DNA of 64,000 nucleotides, from contig NC_059487.1 in assembly GCF_018139145.2 (NCBI RefSeq), forward strand, positions 7,523,792-7,587,791, given 5' to 3'. Source of the DNA: Gymnogyps californianus. Lineage: Eukaryota > Chordata > Aves > Accipitriformes > Cathartidae. Each line of letters begins with the position of its first letter. The first letter of the stretch is position 1. The position numbers and the translations under genes were made by a program. The notes beneath the pieces were generated by a model, which saw only the letters and a list, made by a program, of their open reading frames with translations, was not told where the DNA came from and searched no databases. Of this stretch, positions 50,201 through 62,467 are shown one piece after another.

Positions 50201-51384
50201 TTTTTAAGTGAAAATTCTTAAAATTGAAATTTTTTGTCTTTTGTGTTATTTTAGGGTTTCACCACTGTCACATTATGTTATGTGATGCAAATCATACCAT
50301 GGTCAATTTAATTTGAGGCTAATGAACATGCCTTCTTAGACTTCTCTGAGGAAAGAAGTTAATAGAAGAACATTTCAAAAAACTATCTTATTTTAGAATT
50401 TCTAGCCTCAAGAGTATTTTCCCAATCTAAGGGTATTGATTCTCTGTATCTGACCTATTTCAGTTGTAACAAATAGATGAAATGTATTTGTTTATGAAAA
50501 ACTTCTGCTGCCTAGCAGAGCAGACATGAAAGATTTTCACATATTAAGATCTCACTGAATCATGAAACCTAAATATAAGCCTACCATTACATTTTAGCTC
50601 AGAGTGTTGTGGATCAAATTTTCAGCTGTGGCCACCACATGTATGATTACTTGTCTATGGAAGTATTCAGTTTACATCCATAGGTCTAGAGACTAGTTTG
50701 TGGCTGTTGAATATTTTTCTTGCTGTATGCAATTCTCACATTTTCCACTTACCTTATTAATCTCTGTGCAGGTGGTATATCAAAATGCTAAAAGAAAGAA
50801 TGCATGAAAACTCTATATGGGGCATCTGTGAAACAGAGACATCTGTTTGATTGGCTGAGTCAAGAGATGATGGTTTGGGAGACTCTGGACAATGTTATGG
50901 GGCTCTGGGTGGAACCATAAAAGCATCCTCCTATTCAAAGGTCACGTGTACCTTTTTGGAACTCTCATTCTTGCCGAAGACTGTTAGTTGTTCACACACA
51001 CAGATTATTGCATCAAAATAGCACAAGCCTCCTGATGCAGCAGTATGGGTATCATATTACTTGACATTTCAATAACCATTCTCCTATGGAAAGAGGGTTT
51101 GTCATACTGGTATAAAGAATCTTTGTATATGTTTACTGGTGTCCATCGTAGGGATCGTGCAAGTATCACATTTTAATTGAAGAAACAAAAATGAAAAGTG
51201 CAACTCTTTAAGCCATGTACTTATATTGATTCCAAAAATGGGTTAGCCAAGCATAAAAAAAATAGAGGGAGGGAAAAAAAAAAAAGATTCGGCTTCAGTA
51301 GCATTGCAGTGGATTAATGAGATTTTCATATAATTTAAACTGAGCCAGTGACTCTCTAGCTTGTGGTATCCTAGTCAAATAGGG
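47265..51384. other. Unique non-coding DNA
   Basis: No gene seen. The 47590-47730 stretch resembles a conserved non-coding element. A short GA array is at 50011-50024 and a CA-rich patch near 49399-49416. The 107-codon frame at 48712-49035 has no recognisable domain. Confidence 0.5.
50011..50024 (+). repeat. (GA)7 repeat
   Basis: Seven GA units preceded by an AAAGAAAA stretch; a simple repeat. Confidence 0.85.
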
Positions 51385-52110
51385 CCAGAAGGGGCATTGA
51401 GAGATCATCCGAACATTCCCTGACTTCCAAATCAGGAATAACTGTCCTTTGCAATATGTTTGCTTGACCTGTACTTAACATCCATCACAATGTCCACTTT
51501 GTGATCTGTCCCATTGATTCACTTTGCTTACTGTTAGAATAGTCCCATCCATTCCCTACACAGATTTAAAAGCTGTTACCATGTTTCCCCTTGGTCTCCT
51601 AAGACTGAAGACAATTCATTTCGGTCTCTTCTTATAGGTCATGTGTTCTGGTCATTCTTGTTCTCCTCTCCATTCTCCCCAGATTGTTCATGTGTTTCTT
51701 GATATCTTGTGGGCAAATTTGATGTTGCATTCTAGCTGAGGTCTTAGCGGTGCTAAATAGCCCAGAATAATTATTTTGCCTGTCTTGGAGGTAGTATTAG
51801 TCTTTAGGCAACCCAGTACTATGGTTACACTTTTTTGCAAAAGCGTGACAGTTTTGATGTATGTTGGCTGGTATTTCAATTTAAACCCCACATCCTTTAT
51901 AAACAGGTGCCTCCTAACTTTTCTTTTCTTTGTACAGTCGATTTGTCCTACATGTCATGTATAGCTGTGGTCTGTTTTCATTTTCATTGCTTCTCTTAAT
52001 TATTTCTCCAGTTTTCCAAGATTATTTTGCATTATAATCCTGCCTTATGATCAGTATGTGAAGGTACTTGCTGATGGTTAATCGTATACAATTCAGTGCT
52101 TTTGCCTGAA
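51385..52110 (-). mobile_element. Ancient CR1 LINE fragment, about 0.7 kb
   Basis: The plus strand is the complement of an old CR1. AGGGCCAGAAGGGGCATTGAG and AGATCATCCGAAC (near 51382-51412) mark the 3' region. TTGCATTCTAGCTGAGGTCTT (51725), the AGCCCAGAATAATTATTTTGC phrase, ACACTTTTTTGCAAAAGCG and finally TTTCTCCAGTTTTCCAAGATT (52003) with CATTATAATCCTGCC follow in the order expected for CR1 3' sequence into the end of the reverse-transcriptase frame. It is the longest and best-ordered ancient copy here. Many indels; no open frame. Confidence 0.75.
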
Positions 52111-54261
52111 ATACCCACCTTGCTGTATCTGGTGATTGGCAAGGAGGCAGACAGATCTGCATTCCGCCTGCTCTTCTGTTGGGACTCATATGTGGGAAAT
52201 ATGTGCATGCATGTGCGTGTATGTTCTGATATATATGATGTAGGTTATGAATTTGTCTCCTGGAAGATGGAGATTTCACAGAGGGTGCCATCTGTGTAAT
52301 GTAGCACTGCACCACCTAAGAAATGTTCATTTTGGTGAACTCTGCTATAGAGTGACTGTACTTGTGGTGATCTGATCTCATAAGGTGTGTAGTACACTTG
52401 CCAGGTCACCTTGTATCTGCTCTAGCTGGTGGACCTTACGGCCAGGTAGCCATTTTTCTCCTTTAAATTTGTTTTGATTGTTTTGTCAAAAGGTTAATTC
52501 TGAAAAGCGAAAGACTGAAAATTTCCTAGTCTTCAGGATTTACAAGATGTATCAATACACAGCTTAATAGTATCATCTGAAGAATGCCGGAGTGAATAAG
52601 AAAAAATTGATGTTTCTATAAACTAAGAATATGATATTGCTAGTGCTATATATATTAAACTGCCAGAGGGATTTTTTCTTTAGTTCTGACAATTGAACAA
52701 GACTATTAAGAACAAGTCACAAGCTATTTTGTTTTCAGCAATTCAAACCTGCCCAGTTTAGACACATTCCTTGTTTGCTTTGTGCCTGTTTGAAACCACT
52801 TTGTTCTACACCTGTATGGTCATCTCGATTAAATTTTAATGTGAAAGGCTGCTGCATACGGCCTGGTGAACTAACATTCAGGGATAAGGTCACCATCTGC
52901 TCATATAGTCAAAGCTTTGTGCTCAGAATTGCTTTTTACATTGACAATGACAGGCCTTGAATGGCTCTTATAAAGGGTCAAATGAAAACAGGAAACCAAC
53001 AGAAGGCAGCTTTCAATCATACAGAAACCTGTTGCATAACTTCTTAGTGTTTGGTTCAGGCAACCCAATTTTCAACCATCTGCACATTGATTCCAAGTCG
53101 CAAATTTATCCTTGTTGTCAATCTATTAACTTCCCTGAAATGACACCAGGGGTGCTTTTGGCTTTTAGTTTGCTTTCGGTGTTTTCTCAGCTCACTCATT
53201 ACATCTCACTCATCTTCTGTATTGTTCTTTTGCTCAGCTCAACACTGTTTTCTTGTACTGAAGAAGATGGGACTGGCTGGTTCTCACAGTAACCCAGACC
53301 TTCCTAATGTGGCAGCACAGACTATACAAAACTAGCACTAATAATCTTCAGTGAAACTTCAAACTTGTTGCACCTTTCTCATTAAGTTTATTAAAGTTTG
53401 TTTGCTTTTTTAATTAAAATGGGGGTGATGGGGAGTGGGGAAGAGCTATAGCTCATCCAAAATTCTTATCCAGTGTTTACAGGTTCTCTGGGAGAAGAAA
53501 TTCTGCAGAATTCATTAAAATTATGTGGCATTGAGGGTGGAATAACTGGATACAGAAAGCAAAGATATGACTTGTGATCAAAGTCATACTAGAGCTTCAA
53601 TCTTCATCTGCAGGAGGAAGTTCACCTTCAGTCTTAATAGTTTTTCAGCAGTAAACATGAGTTAGGTCAATGGTAATTTATATTGGAGTGTGAAGCAGCA
53701 GAATCCCACCTGGAACCAGAACTGCACGGATCCTCTCCGTCTTTCTCACACAGATAGGCACAGAAAATCTATCTTTTTTTTTTTTTTCCTTTTTTTTTTT
53801 TTAATTGAAGTCAATGTTGCAATATGGTTAATGAGGACATGAAAACCTAAGTCTTTTTACAATGGATTTCATATTCTGTATTGATTTGTCAGAAGGCAGG
53901 CATCGACATGGAAGCCATGTTCTAATGGAGGCTATATATTCCTCTGTCTTCTGCATTTCATTTTGGAGTATCTTTTTCTTTTACAGAGCTTATCATATTT
54001 GAAGCAGTACATTGTGCAAATTAAATGTATTCTACCTATTGCCCACTGATTTCTTCTCATTCTATTTTTAGAGTGGTCTGTTTGTCTGTTTTACAAGGTT
54101 GAATATCAGACCAAGTAGAAGTAGAGGAGTTATTGCATAGCTATATGATCTGAGAAACAAAGAAAAAATAGGAAAAATTATCTCTGAAACACTAATAAAA
54201 TGGATGTAGTCAGTTCTAGAAGTGTTGTTGATACCATTGCAAAATTCAGGCTTTTTTCATG
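52111..54261. other. Unique non-coding DNA
   Basis: No gene or clear element apart from a T-rich tract at 53774-53802. The 111-codon frame at 52957-53292 shows a hydrophobic stretch but no recognisable family. Confidence 0.5.
53774..53802 (+). repeat. Poly-T tract with CC interruption
   Basis: T14, CC, then T13. In antisense it is an A-rich tail, but no retroposon body is recognisable next to it. Confidence 0.9.
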
Positions 54262-54481
54262 GAAATATTAGGAAACAATTCTTTACTGAGAGGTGGTCAA
54301 ACACTGGAACAGAATTGCTAGAGAGGTGATCGATGCCCCATGCCTGTCAGTGTTCAAGAGGCATTTGGACAATACCCTTAATAATATGCTTTAACTTTTG
54401 GTCAGACCTCAAATGGTCAGGCAGTTGGACTGGATGATCGTCATAGGGACGTCCCTTCCAATTGGGACTATTCTATTCTAA
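54262..54481 (+). mobile_element. CR1 LINE 3' end, plus strand
   Basis: Sense-strand CR1 3' terminus. ATTAGGAAACAATTCTTTACT, GGTGGTCAAACACTGGAACAG, GATGCCCCATGCCTGTCAG, GTTGGACTGGATGATCGTCAT and CCCTTCCAATTGGGACTATTC occur in order, ending with ATTCTATTCTA, a decayed form of the ATTCTATG terminal repeat. Typical 5'-truncated CR1 of about 220 bp, better preserved than the ancient copies. Confidence 0.88.
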
Positions 54482-55559
54482 ATTCCAGGAGGAAATCACA
54501 TGAGGAAACAATCATTTTGTGAAAGTGATAGCATTTTCTCACAGCAGTTTGCCATTGCTATGCATAGCACAACACTCTGAGTGTCCCTGTAATTAGGAGT
54601 GATAGTAATTTCATGTATAGAATTATTACCAGATACAGAATCACGCTTGTAGAACTGTTTCTTCCTCTATATTGTGAAAGCAAAGAAGGTCCTTTGGAAT
54701 TTCTTGAAAACTTGTGGTTTCTAAATTATGTGTTAACTTCCAGTGTAACAGAAGTTGATGTGTACAGGTGTGGTATTGCATTTGTTGAATGTAAATCTGA
54801 TTGTGGAATATACATAAACATAACTGTCTGCATCTGATTTGATTTCTATGTGAAGAGGATTATATCTTTCAGTGCTGGGAATTAATAAAAATCTAAGCAA
54901 ATGGATTTGGACATACTTAAACCAGCCGAGAATGTGGCCCAGAGAAGGGACTGAAAATATAACCAGCTTTTGGGGAAAGCCCAGATTTTTCATTCTGGAA
55001 TCTGTTTCTTTTCTCTTATTTTTCACAGATAAATTGCATTTGCACAGCTTAATGTATTTATTATATTCACATACTCAAAGACTGTGGTTATTTTATTAGA
55101 GCTGAGGTTTTTGGGCTGTTATAGGCAGTAAAGTTGAAGCTGAGCAGTTGGATAGTACTGTGGAGCCAAGTCAAAAACAAAAAAAGCCTGAAGTCAATGA
55201 AATAAAAGCAGCAATAAACTGAAAGAGGAATGCAAGCTAGAAAGAGCATTTGAAGAAAACAACAGGGAGAACATTTTCTGTGCTTACCTTGATAGCACAG
55301 AGAAATGATGGGCAAGCAATGCCACAGTCCAGGAGTATCTGCATGCCCTCAGCTCTTTCTAACACCTTGGAAAGTCAGTGACCCACAGTGTTCCCAGAGG
55401 TGGTTGTCACCGTGCTCTCAAATTGCTCTTGCAATTCCCTCCTTCCCCCTCTTTTTTAAAGTCCTCTAAGCAAAGCAATCCTATTATCATCTGTTTCTTC
55501 TCACACACGAATCTCATTACTCCTTTAGGCAACACTTCACTCTTCTCAAAACCATTTTT
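54482..55559. other. Unique non-coding DNA
   Basis: Nothing recognised; short frames only. Confidence 0.5.
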
Positions 55560-55850
55560 CCTTGTTGTATCCTTTTTAAGATTGTGGGACCATACCTGAC
55601 CACAGCGCTCCAGATGAGAGTATACCACTTACTGATACAGAGACATTAGGTTTGGAGATTATTGTTCAGTCAATTCCTAATGCTTCTCTAAACACCTCTG
55701 ATCTTTCTGATGGATTATCTGTGTCAAACAGAAGTTTTTCATTGAACTGTCCACAGTGACATATGGGAGTTTCTCCTGAGTGGTAAAAGTTAATTTAGTG
55801 CTCTTAAGCGTGTATCAGTTGTTTTATATGTAATCGCTTTCTGTGAAGAA
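55560..55850 (-). mobile_element. Ancient CR1 LINE fragment
   Basis: Complement of an old CR1. GTTGTATCCTTTTTAAGATTG and CACAGCGCTCCAGATGAGAG, then TTTTTCATTGAACTGTCCACA, TTTCTCCTGAGTGGTAAAAGT and TAATTTAGTGCTC occur in order. They match the well-known turtle/crocodile CR1 phrases for this region. It covers a section related to, but less complete than, the copy at 51.4 kb. Confidence 0.72.
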
Positions 55851-58800
55851 ATTGATTTGGAATGCAGGAAGAATGGGGTTTTTTTGAGCTTGATACTCTA
55901 TGAACTACCCCAAAAAAGTTATTTGAATCATTTAAATCATTCATTGCCATAAACTAGCCATAGTGACCCCTTTCCAACAATAGGCAATGTCCCAAAAATT
56001 AACCTTAAAATATTTTATAATGTAGTTTTCTAGTCAGAGGTTACATCAATCTCAGGATGAAACAAAAAAAAGGATGCTGGTTCTTGCACTTCATGATAAA
56101 ATTCTAAACCTTAGGATGAGATTTCATCTCAGAGAAATGTTTTCTTTGTCTATATAGACATGTAAATATGCATATAAAAATGTTTTAAACAGAAGACTAA
56201 GCTGAAGCCCAATTTCTAATTGCTGTAGCATGTTACATGTTTTTAAAATAGCCAGCCAGTTCTATCATTGCCATCGTCCCCTGCCTCTGCTTTTGAAGAG
56301 TGACCATATCATGCAGTATTTCTCCAGCAGAGCTAACCAGTTATGGCTATACTCTTCCTTCTTTACCCTGCCTCCACCAGTGAATGCTTCACGTTTCGTT
56401 CTTAAAGACCAAATGTATTCCTGTCCTATATGGACTTAGTATCTTCTGAAAATTATTTACATCAGAAGCACTAAGTTTGGAAATTGAAGCCAAGAGAGAT
56501 GAGATTTATAGTCTGGGCACTGAAGCCCACATCTGTTTAAGCACCTGTATTGCTATTTTATTAATATACTCTTGTCCTTATTTTTTTTCTCTTTACTCTT
56601 TCATTAGGTACACTTTCTCCGTGGCAGTGCAGCGACATAGCTGTGTTTCAATTCTAGATTAAGTGCCTTCCACAAAATGAACTTTTTAGTAGTCTTCTGA
56701 TACATAGCTGAACTTGTGTATCTCTGAATAACATGATCATTACTTTGCAGCTGACATTAACATTATGAGTCTATTGTACCTAGACACTGAGAACTTCTTC
56801 TAATGAATGATCTAGAGAAGCCTGAGTCACTATTTAGGCTTAATTGTTTAAGATGGAAGTTATTCAGCAGCTCTCCAATGACATTTTTAATTAAATGCCA
56901 AAGAGCAAAGATGTGTCCCCTGGTGCCAGATTTAAATTTTCTGTATCAGAGGGTTCTTCCCACACTTCTACCCCACAGACCATGAGAACGTTAATACTGT
57001 TGGTTAATACATCTTCATTTTAATATAATGTATTTAATCTTTTCATGCATTAGTTCTTAAATAAAGAAGAATTCCAAATAATAAGACGAGGAAAAAATAA
57101 GTTGTTTTTCTCCTAATTAAAAATACTTCCAAATGAGATAAACTCTCAGCAAATTCCATCTGGATAACTCAAAGACAGAGGAAAATATGCCAAGAAAAAA
57201 TATTTTTGAAGGAAGCTCAATTATAAACACTGTAAAAGCATGAAATGCATAGCGCTAAAATTAATGTGGATGAGAGGAAAGAAAGCTAGGAAAATATAAA
57301 GCAGCAAAGGATCCGGAATAACAAATGCCATGCAAATTGGGGGCACAGGCAGATATTAAGAAAGGAGAAGGCAAGTGAACTATGAAAGATGGGTAGTACC
57401 ACAAGCCATCTGATTACAGTGCAGTTAATATAACTGTTAGACACATTATCTATCCCAGTAAGGATTCTCTGTCGTTACTCTAGTGGTGACCCAAGTGACT
57501 ATACAGTAAAGCATCCCCAGAGAAAGGAGAACCAAGAAACCAACCAAATCTAAACCCCATCATCTACAGTTATTGAATCTCCCTGGAATATTTGCCATCA
57601 AGATAATTTCTTACAAGAAAGCCAGCTTAAGACAGATAGGTTCAAAATGCCAAACACAAAAATCTGCAAATTAATATTGTTGTCACTATATACATTAAAT
57701 AGCTCTCTGTGTTTGCAATGAAGAAAACTTAGTGAGTATTGTCAGTTAATGAAAACACTACTTGGGATTAACGCACACAGAACCTGGTGGTTTGTAGATA
57801 GTCAGCATTAGATGATGTTTGTGTATGTGCGTGTGCAGGTAGAACTAGTTTCCAAGTAGTGAATGATTTGCTACAGCTACTCAGAAGAAAGTACATGGTT
57901 AAAAAAAAAGTACCATAGGTATAGCATGTGTAATATGGCTTTTTCTCCTGCAATGTTTACACTGGAATTGAGCTGTATTATGCATTTGATTCTCTTACAG
58001 ACACAGCATGAAACTGAGTTGAGTAGTTTCACAGGCATGTAAAGAGGGCTCTAGGCTTGAAGATACACTCATTTTATCCAAATACCATATTAAATAATCA
58101 TGTAGTGAAAGCTAGAATCTTTTCAGTGTACTCAGTCCTCTAGTAAAATGTCTACAGATAAAACAGTGTAAAAGAAGAATCAGAAACCTTTTGTGTTCTC
58201 TGTAGAGCTGTTTAAGTTGCTTTTACCTTCCCTGTAAGAGAGAGGAGCAACCATCTCTTTCCACAGAATTATGCCTCCTGGCCTTGCCTGTGAGTATGGT
58301 AGATGTGTAATATTTGGCATCAAATACATATGAGTGACTGATGCATGAGCAAGTCAGGGATGCAAGTCATTGCAGTATATGTGTTCTACTGCAGTTATAT
58401 ATACACAAGCCCTTATTTGCACACTCGGTTAGTCTAAAAATCTGTTAACCTGTAGCAGTGCTACCTGATTTCAGTCTTTCCACATTCTCCTTATTTTCAG
58501 AAGTACCAAATTACATAACCAGTGCAGTATTTTGCTGATGTAGATTTTATTATGTATAAAGATTTTCTGTGTTAAGAATATAATTGAATACCATGTCAGT
58601 ACACCTTGTAGTAAATGGAAACTTGAAGACAGATCTGCTGGGTTTTATATTAGTGGTCTACAATATATGTGAAATATGGTGGATGAGGAAATTATCACTT
58701 GGCATAATCACAGAAAGCTCCTCGGTTTGTCTCCTAGTAAAAAGCCATTGCAGCTTTGAAGTACAGTTAAGCTATTGGTATGATAATCACCTCAAATTTA

Positions 58801-61800
58801 TAATATGATATGATGTGAAGTCATAACTATCATGAACTCCCTGGGGCTCCAGATGTGCAAATACATTACCTGGCTATCTGCTTTCACATTTCCTTGGTTA
58901 AGTTGGTAAATGACACTGAGAGGACTAACTAAGAAAACATCATAGAGCAATTCGCTTTAGAGTTTAGGTGTGAAAGTTTTGAATAATTTATGTTGTATTT
59001 GAGTTTCTTTGGATATTTGTGTATCAGAATATTTTCATATTCTCTGTTAAGGAGTTTAAATACAATCAATAGAGAATAGCTACAAGCCAAGATTAAAATT
59101 ATGCCAGTGTGTCTCACTGATGATAATGTGTTTTAAGGGTTCTTCTTGTAGGAAATATTTAACACTACCAGAAAGTTTCAGTTGTAGACAGGATTATTGA
59201 CCTGAGTATCAATCATTGTGGCTTTGAATTACTACTTTATGCCTACAAGACCCTTCTTTCCTTTCCACTTATGTGAAACACTTCAAAAGGTGGGATAATC
59301 CTATTCCTATATCTCCTGTGAAACTATTCTGCTTATCCAGCTTATCCTGTTGTGTCTTGAAAAAATCATATTTGCAGAGATTTGGTATCACCTCATGCTC
59401 GCTCTCATGCACAAGTTCCACAGAAGATTAAGGTATACATTTTTTGAAACACTTGGTACAAGTGTGTAGCACAGTAGGTAAATATAGCTCAACACATTAA
59501 AAAAGATAAAAATTACATAGTTGCAAATCTGAGCTAAACTGTATCAAATTATTTCTTTGTGCTAGTATTAGTGAGGAAGCTGATAGCAGCATTTAGTTAC
59601 CTGACACTTCCCAAATAGGCATAGTTTTTTGAGAAGCTCTCACTTTGCGATACTTGCAAACAGATGTTTGCTATTTCTCATCAGTCAAGAAACTCCTTAA
59701 ACTACAGAAATGCCTTTTCATTGTTTCAGACAGTTATTTTCAGAGCAGAAACAATTGTTTTGGGAGTAGAAAAGGAATTACTACTCACAAATTTAAGGCT
59801 ACAAAACCCAGAAAATACAGGGCTTAATATTGACAATTGGTTAGCTCAATGGTTTTGCACAGAAGTTACATTTTAGGAATATTTTCAGAGATGACAAGGA
59901 GTATGTGTGTATAGCGATATACTTGACAATTGTGACTTTTTGTTATGTTTGCCATTTCTGTTACTACCACTACTAAGGGAAACACCACAAGGAGTTTCCA
60001 GTGACTGTATTAATAACTTTCATGCTTACCAGAGTAAAAAATAGTGCACTTGTTTATGTGCATAGCTTTAGGACACTATGTTATAAAAGATTGGTTTCTG
60101 AAGCTTGTTTGAGTTTTCATAGGCCAAGTTGGAGAAAGATTCTTGGCTGTGGATCCATTATCTAGGATATTTCCTGGATTTATGTTATGAACTATAGAAC
60201 TGAATACTATTTTTAAATGTAATTTTTATTTTTCAGAGCCAGCATTTTGAAAGTTTGCATGTATGAGTGTACATAAGCATGTTTTGTATGCCTGGTTTTG
60301 AAAATCTGGTTCATATTCTTTTTTTTCTGATGAGATTTTTTGATGCTGTTGTATTTTTTATGTTATTCACCATCTTGTTTTAATAAAACTCTTTGTTCGC
60401 AATGAGTCATCATGAAATCAGGATTAATATTTTGGCAGTGACACATTAAATGCTAAAAACTACAGACTTCAGTGTGCTTTTGTGAGATTTTAATCAACAC
60501 CAAAGGAATTTGCAAATCACACTACACTTAGGGTGCTTTTCATTGCACCCTTTAAGAAAGCCATATTTCATTACAGCAGTGGTGAATTTGGCCATGAATT
60601 TACAGTAATTTAATGCAAATAAAGTACAATTGTTTTGGCACCATAAAAAAGGATTTAAATCATGAAAATATTTAGCTTAAAAAATTATATGACCAATGGA
60701 CACATAGGCAGACACAGTATTAATTTTACTTTAGGCTTAGAATCCTGTTTCTTGTCCTATAAATAAATACTATAATCAGTAGTTCCTAAATGCAAAAGCA
60801 TTTGCAGAATAGAATTTCACATCTCTCCCGACAAAAAAATTGATGGGATTTTCTTCCCTTGTTGGTCAGGATTGCTGTCTACAAAAGTGTACCATTAAAT
60901 TCTGATCTTGTCAATCATATGTCAGTTTTTTAAAAAGCATGACTTCATCTTCTCATTTACAAGAATTGCAATGAAATCACCACAGGTAAGTAAGACTCTT
61001 ATCTATCAGATGGTACTTCTTTTTTTTCACTATCAGTTAAATACAAAAGTAACTTACTATGCAGAAATTATACCAGTAGCAACATGAGTATAGAGCAGTA
61101 TTTTGAAGTATTTATTCTGGCAGCATGGCAGACTAATAGTGTAATTCCTCCAACTGATGTATTTTTTAAGCTAAAGAAATACATAAACTCCAAGTCAGTT
61201 TTTCCAGTAACTCTTCCTCTTATTATATGTTACTTATGTGTTTCTTCAGTTCAGCATTAATTTGAGAGTTCGCTTTCCAGGAAGTTTGTCATGTCATTAT
61301 TCCAGCGAGACATATTATAGTAGTAACAACAAAACTAAACCAGGCTTTGACCGTGCAAACCCTGAGAGTTATTTGCACCACAGGGTTGTGGTGGTGGAGG
61401 TGAGGATTATAGCAATAAAACACTGAAGACCTTTTTCTTCAAAAAGCAAAAATGTTCATGTTTTCTTTACTCCATGATAAATCTGAGATTTTACAGTTTC
61501 CTCTCTTCTGCATGACAGTTAGAAAGCAGATTTTTCCAATATAATTTTCCTTATAAAATGGCAGCTACTTTTATTGATTATCCTGAGCATGCCTGCTTGC
61601 TTTCTTCTCTACTTTACTTTTGAATGGTAAAAGGAATGTATTATGTGTTCGTGCCTCATCGATTCCTCCTTTTTTCACCTCAATAAGCATTCATCTGGGT
61701 GAAGATAAAGGGACAAGGTAGACTTAACAAATTCCATATTAGTTGACTGTTTACATTGTTTTGATGTCTTTGTAGCACTATACATTTTCTGTGAATCACA

Positions 61801-62432
61801 TTTAAAACTTATAGCTCATGAGTCATTATAAAAATATCACATATGTTTGTCATAGAAACATTATCAAAGTGAAATTCTTAGTGAAGTAGCACAGATGCTA
61901 TCCATGTGTATCATGTAAGACCTTTGTATATGCAGAGATTCATTAGAAGCACTCTGACAGGTTCTTGACTCATCACAGTGCTGCCATTGATTTTGGAGAG
62001 CTCTGATTGATAGTCTACATACAACTAAGCCTTATAAAGCAAAATTTCAGCATTGCAATGTACTTTGTCCTACGTGTAGAGAGCTGTATTGTGAGTATTT
62101 TCCTTAGAGCAAAAGGTCTTCTCACTGTGGTAATACAAAGCACCCACACAGGTATGTATATATTGAGAAATGTCCAGTAAAAGGCCTAATGTAGAACTGG
62201 AATTTCAACTCAGAAATAAAATACAGAGAAATAAAAGCTCTGAAGGTTTTGTTCTGAAGTCAAATACAGAACAGATGTGTGTCATCTGTAAGAGTGCTGA
62301 GGAGCAGAACATCATAAATTGGAATCAAAACATGAATTTGTGATAAAGCAATATTGGAAAAACATCACACATATCTGTAACACTAAAATTAAAGACAAGA
62401 TGTCCATCACCTATCTGTTCTTCCTGTCGTTA
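55851..62432. other. Unique AT-rich non-coding DNA
   Basis: No gene or confident transposable element. The 60361-60700 stretch, with an octamer motif ATGCAAAT at 60613-60620, resembles a conserved non-coding element. Frames are all below 75 codons. Confidence 0.5.
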
Positions 62433-62467
62433 AGAGAGTTAACTCTGTCCCAGCCGAAACCAGGACA
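62433..62467 (-). mobile_element. ERV LTR 5'-terminal scrap
   Basis: The terminal 27 bases, ending CAGCCGAAACCAGGACA, match the inverted 5' end of the LTR at 36461 at all but one position. Recognisable similarity stops after about 35 bases. It may be a nearly deleted LTR or the end of another LTR family sharing the same conserved terminus. Confidence 0.6.
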
